Positions 61,994 through 64,000 of a stretch of 64,000 nucleotides of DNA are shown piece by piece. Origin of the DNA: Amyelois transitella. Its lineage: Eukaryota > Arthropoda > Insecta > Lepidoptera > Pyralidae. Made by a program: the position numbers and the translations under genes. How positions within the stretch are numbered: position 1 is the stretch's first letter; the number at the start of each line of letters is the position of its first letter. Location of the stretch: contig NC_083512.1 of the NCBI RefSeq assembly GCF_032362555.1, positions 5,196,001 through 5,260,000 on the forward strand. Direction: 5' to 3'. Below the pieces are notes generated by a model, which made no database searches, was not told the DNA's origin, and saw only the letters and a program-made list of their open reading frames with translations.

Positions 61994-62144
61994 CAGACTG
62001 TAGGTGTTAAACTTGTAGTTATTTTATTAATAATGATCTATGAAAATATATTTCATGTGGAATGAGTAACGCTTATAGATGTGCAACAGGGCTAGCACTG
62101 TTATCATGTAACATCCGTTTTAAAAACTAACTTGTGTATATAAA

Positions 62145-62150
62145 AATAAA
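62145..62150 (+). terminator. Poly(A) signal of NPAT/Mxc gene
   Basis: AATAAA about 150 nt after the TAG stop at 61991-61993, in an A-rich stretch; the first good candidate downstream. Confidence 0.6.
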
Positions 62151-62221
62151 AAACATTTTTGCGTGAATGAATGATTGATTTTGTATTAAAATCACAAAAA
62201 AACTGTACATAAATATTGTGG

Positions 62222-62372
62222 ATAGGCTTATATACTTGGGATTCCCCTTTAAGCCGATGGGCTAGCAACCTGTCACTATTTTAATAGCTGAACGTGGCAT
62301 TTCATCTTTGGATGACTGTTGGTTCTCTCTACCCCGCGAGGGATATACCTAGGCGTGATTACATGTTATGTT
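62222..62372 (+). repeat. TATG-tailed dispersed repeat, copy 16 (5'-truncated)
   Basis: Runs from gataggcttatatacttggg to ggatatacctaggcgtgatt; diverged, with a deletion around ttttaatagctgaacg. Confidence 0.8.
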
Positions 62373-64000
62373 ATGTCATAAATATTGTCGATGTAATTGT
62401 ATCGTTCTCTTTTCATGCGTGTTGGTTAAGTCCGGACCTCAAAGACCTACTACTATAGACAGCATGTAGGCAAGTATGTATATGATTTTGTAAATGTAGA
62501 AATTTTGTTGATTGAAGATAACCACTACATAGGTATAGGCACTTACAAACGACGGTTACAAGGGAACTTACAAACAAAGACGACAATCTTGTATTAAAAA
62601 AAAACGATTAAGCAGTTAATTTAATCTTGTTTAAATCTGTTGATTTATAATTTAAACAAATACCTAATAAACTTACTATTATTTCCTGTATGTATACGTA
62701 CTTGTCAATGCCCTTGTTATGTAATTTTGAAAAGCGATATTATTTTTCGTGATGTGGTTAAAGAATTACTTTTTAAAGTATGCGCACATTACGTCGTGGA
62801 CTGTTGTATCAGAATTTGCTTACACATAGTGTTCATTGAACTCTTGCTGGGGCTCAGCGTTCCAGATATTGCTTGGCAAATCTTGGTCCTGAGATGACAA
62901 GGCCTGGCCGACCCCGCTGCGCTGCGTATATATGCGACTTAGATCATTTAATCTGTAGTGATACCATACATACAGTCACTGAATATACTCCGACGATTAT
63001 GATTATTGTTTACTGTACCAATGACTTCGACATTTTAAAGCATTGTACATGCGGAACTCGGTAATTAAGCATCCGTATCCTGCAGCGGCGAACTGAAGGG
63101 AGCTGATATTTTGAAACGCAAATGGGGGTGGTGCACTCGATGTAGAGGTTAAATGATCTAAGATATGTGATGTGAGTTCAGAATTCGTCAAAATTACGAT
63201 CGTCGGCCCTACGTTTCCAGTTTCGACTAGTGTAGGTGAAAAAGGTACCTTATTCTTTTTAAACATGTATAAATTTGTGTAAGATACATGCCACGAATAT
63301 GTCAACCATTGATTTTGTAAATAACTACTGCCTGTTAGAACTGAACTGAAGCGAAAGAAGTGTGCAGGGATCGTGGCAAGTGGAGTGTGGTCTCTGCCTA
63401 CCCCTCCGGGAAAGAGGCGTGATTTATGTATGTATGTATGTTAGAACTAGGATTATGTCATTTGTTAAGACATAAATTATTATATCTAATATTCTTAAAA
63501 AAAAAAAACTTCAAACAAATCATGCTTTTTATTTCTTGATCCCTCTCTTATCGCCTCTTTCAGATTACATTTTTAGCTATATGCTTCATAACTATTAGAA
63601 AACGAAATAATTCTTTGTTTTTCCGATTTTATGTTCATAGCATAAGGCTTTTCAATTTTCATGCAGAAAGGTGTCCAAGTTTATTAGTTTTACCCAGTAT
63701 TGACTTTTTCAAAATTCTATGGATGTGGATGTTTGGATAGTTGTAAGTTTGTCGATATTTTACACGTATTATATCTTGCAAATTCCAAGTTGCACTAAGA
63801 AGTTGTATACCAAGGTACAGACACTGATTTATATAAGCGAGTTCCAAATCAGTGGTGTATCGGGTAATTTTGATGTCGTATCAGACCTGCTGTAGATACC
63901 TACAGCAGGTATATTAGAAAATGCTGTTTAAAGTCTTCAAGTCTCTCAATTAAGCTGTTTTTTAAGAGCCGGAACCCCGAGTCCGTATTTGTAGAGAACA
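62373..64000. other. Spacer at right edge
   Basis: No exon recognised. Apart from the LINE 3' end at 63343-63438, nothing stands out; the short frames on both strands have no protein-like character. Confidence 0.5.
63343..63438 (+). mobile_element. LINE 3' end, 96 bp
   Basis: Tail of the LINE family (gtgcagggatcgtggcaag, cccctccgggaaagaggcg, TATG repeats). It has an exact 10 bp target duplication tgttagaact at 63333-63342 and 63439-63448, and a small internal deletion compared with the copies at 25000 and 37920. Confidence 0.9.

Overview
This window reads as AT-rich nuclear DNA of a moth or butterfly (Lepidoptera). It has many short exons with consensus GT/AG splice sites, introns and spacers dense in small dispersed repeats that end in (TATG)n or in the 'cgcgggcaacagctag' type end common in Lepidoptera, and gene families typical of insects. 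I assembled exons by hand from splice sites and reading phase. In all five complete gene models the coding sum is a multiple of three and matches the length usual for the family.

Layout. (1) 563-2975, minus strand: four extracellular exons of a probable family B (secretin-type) GPCR whose membrane part lies off the left edge. (2) 2976-13640: gene-poor, with repeat fragments, a decayed Tc1-like transposase and several hairpins. (3) 13747-21230, plus: S-adenosylmethionine synthase (Sam-S/MAT), 404 aa, with a TATA box, two mutually exclusive versions of the exon coding for the active-site gating loop, and a THAP-domain transposon in intron 5. (4) 23087-27687: a 4.6 kb piggyBac-like element holding a truncated LINE and a 2 kb giant inverted repeat; it ends 14 bp beyond the stop codon of the next gene. 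(5) 27701-35909, minus: a complete secreted S28 serine carboxypeptidase, 476 aa, whose last intron carries two abutting piggyBac-like elements sharing one TTAA. (6) 36125-37604: hAT-like element with 8 bp target duplication. (7) 38857-44926, minus: a CAP/antigen-5 secreted protein, 215 aa, with a 758 bp long-TIR element and a 1.34 kb mariner in its introns. (8) 45000-49200: no gene seen. (9) 49219-53602, minus: FAM76 homologue, 321 aa. (10) 55411-61993, plus: NPAT/Mxc homologue, 1456 aa, divergent from FAM76. (11) 62000-64000: repeats only.

The host genes are not an operon-like system: Sam-S makes the methyl donor SAM, NPAT/Mxc organises histone-gene transcription, FAM76 is a poorly understood nuclear protein, and the S28 and CAP proteins are secreted. 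The unusual content is (a) the alternative gating-loop exons of Sam-S, (b) an 86 bp direct repeat on both sides of its extremely GC-rich exon 8, and (c) nested TTAA-targeted elements around the last exon of the S28 gene. A small repeat present about 16 times shares its 3' tail with the LINE found here, which suggests a parasite/host retroelement pair. All identifications come from sequence reading and memory of families; no search was run.
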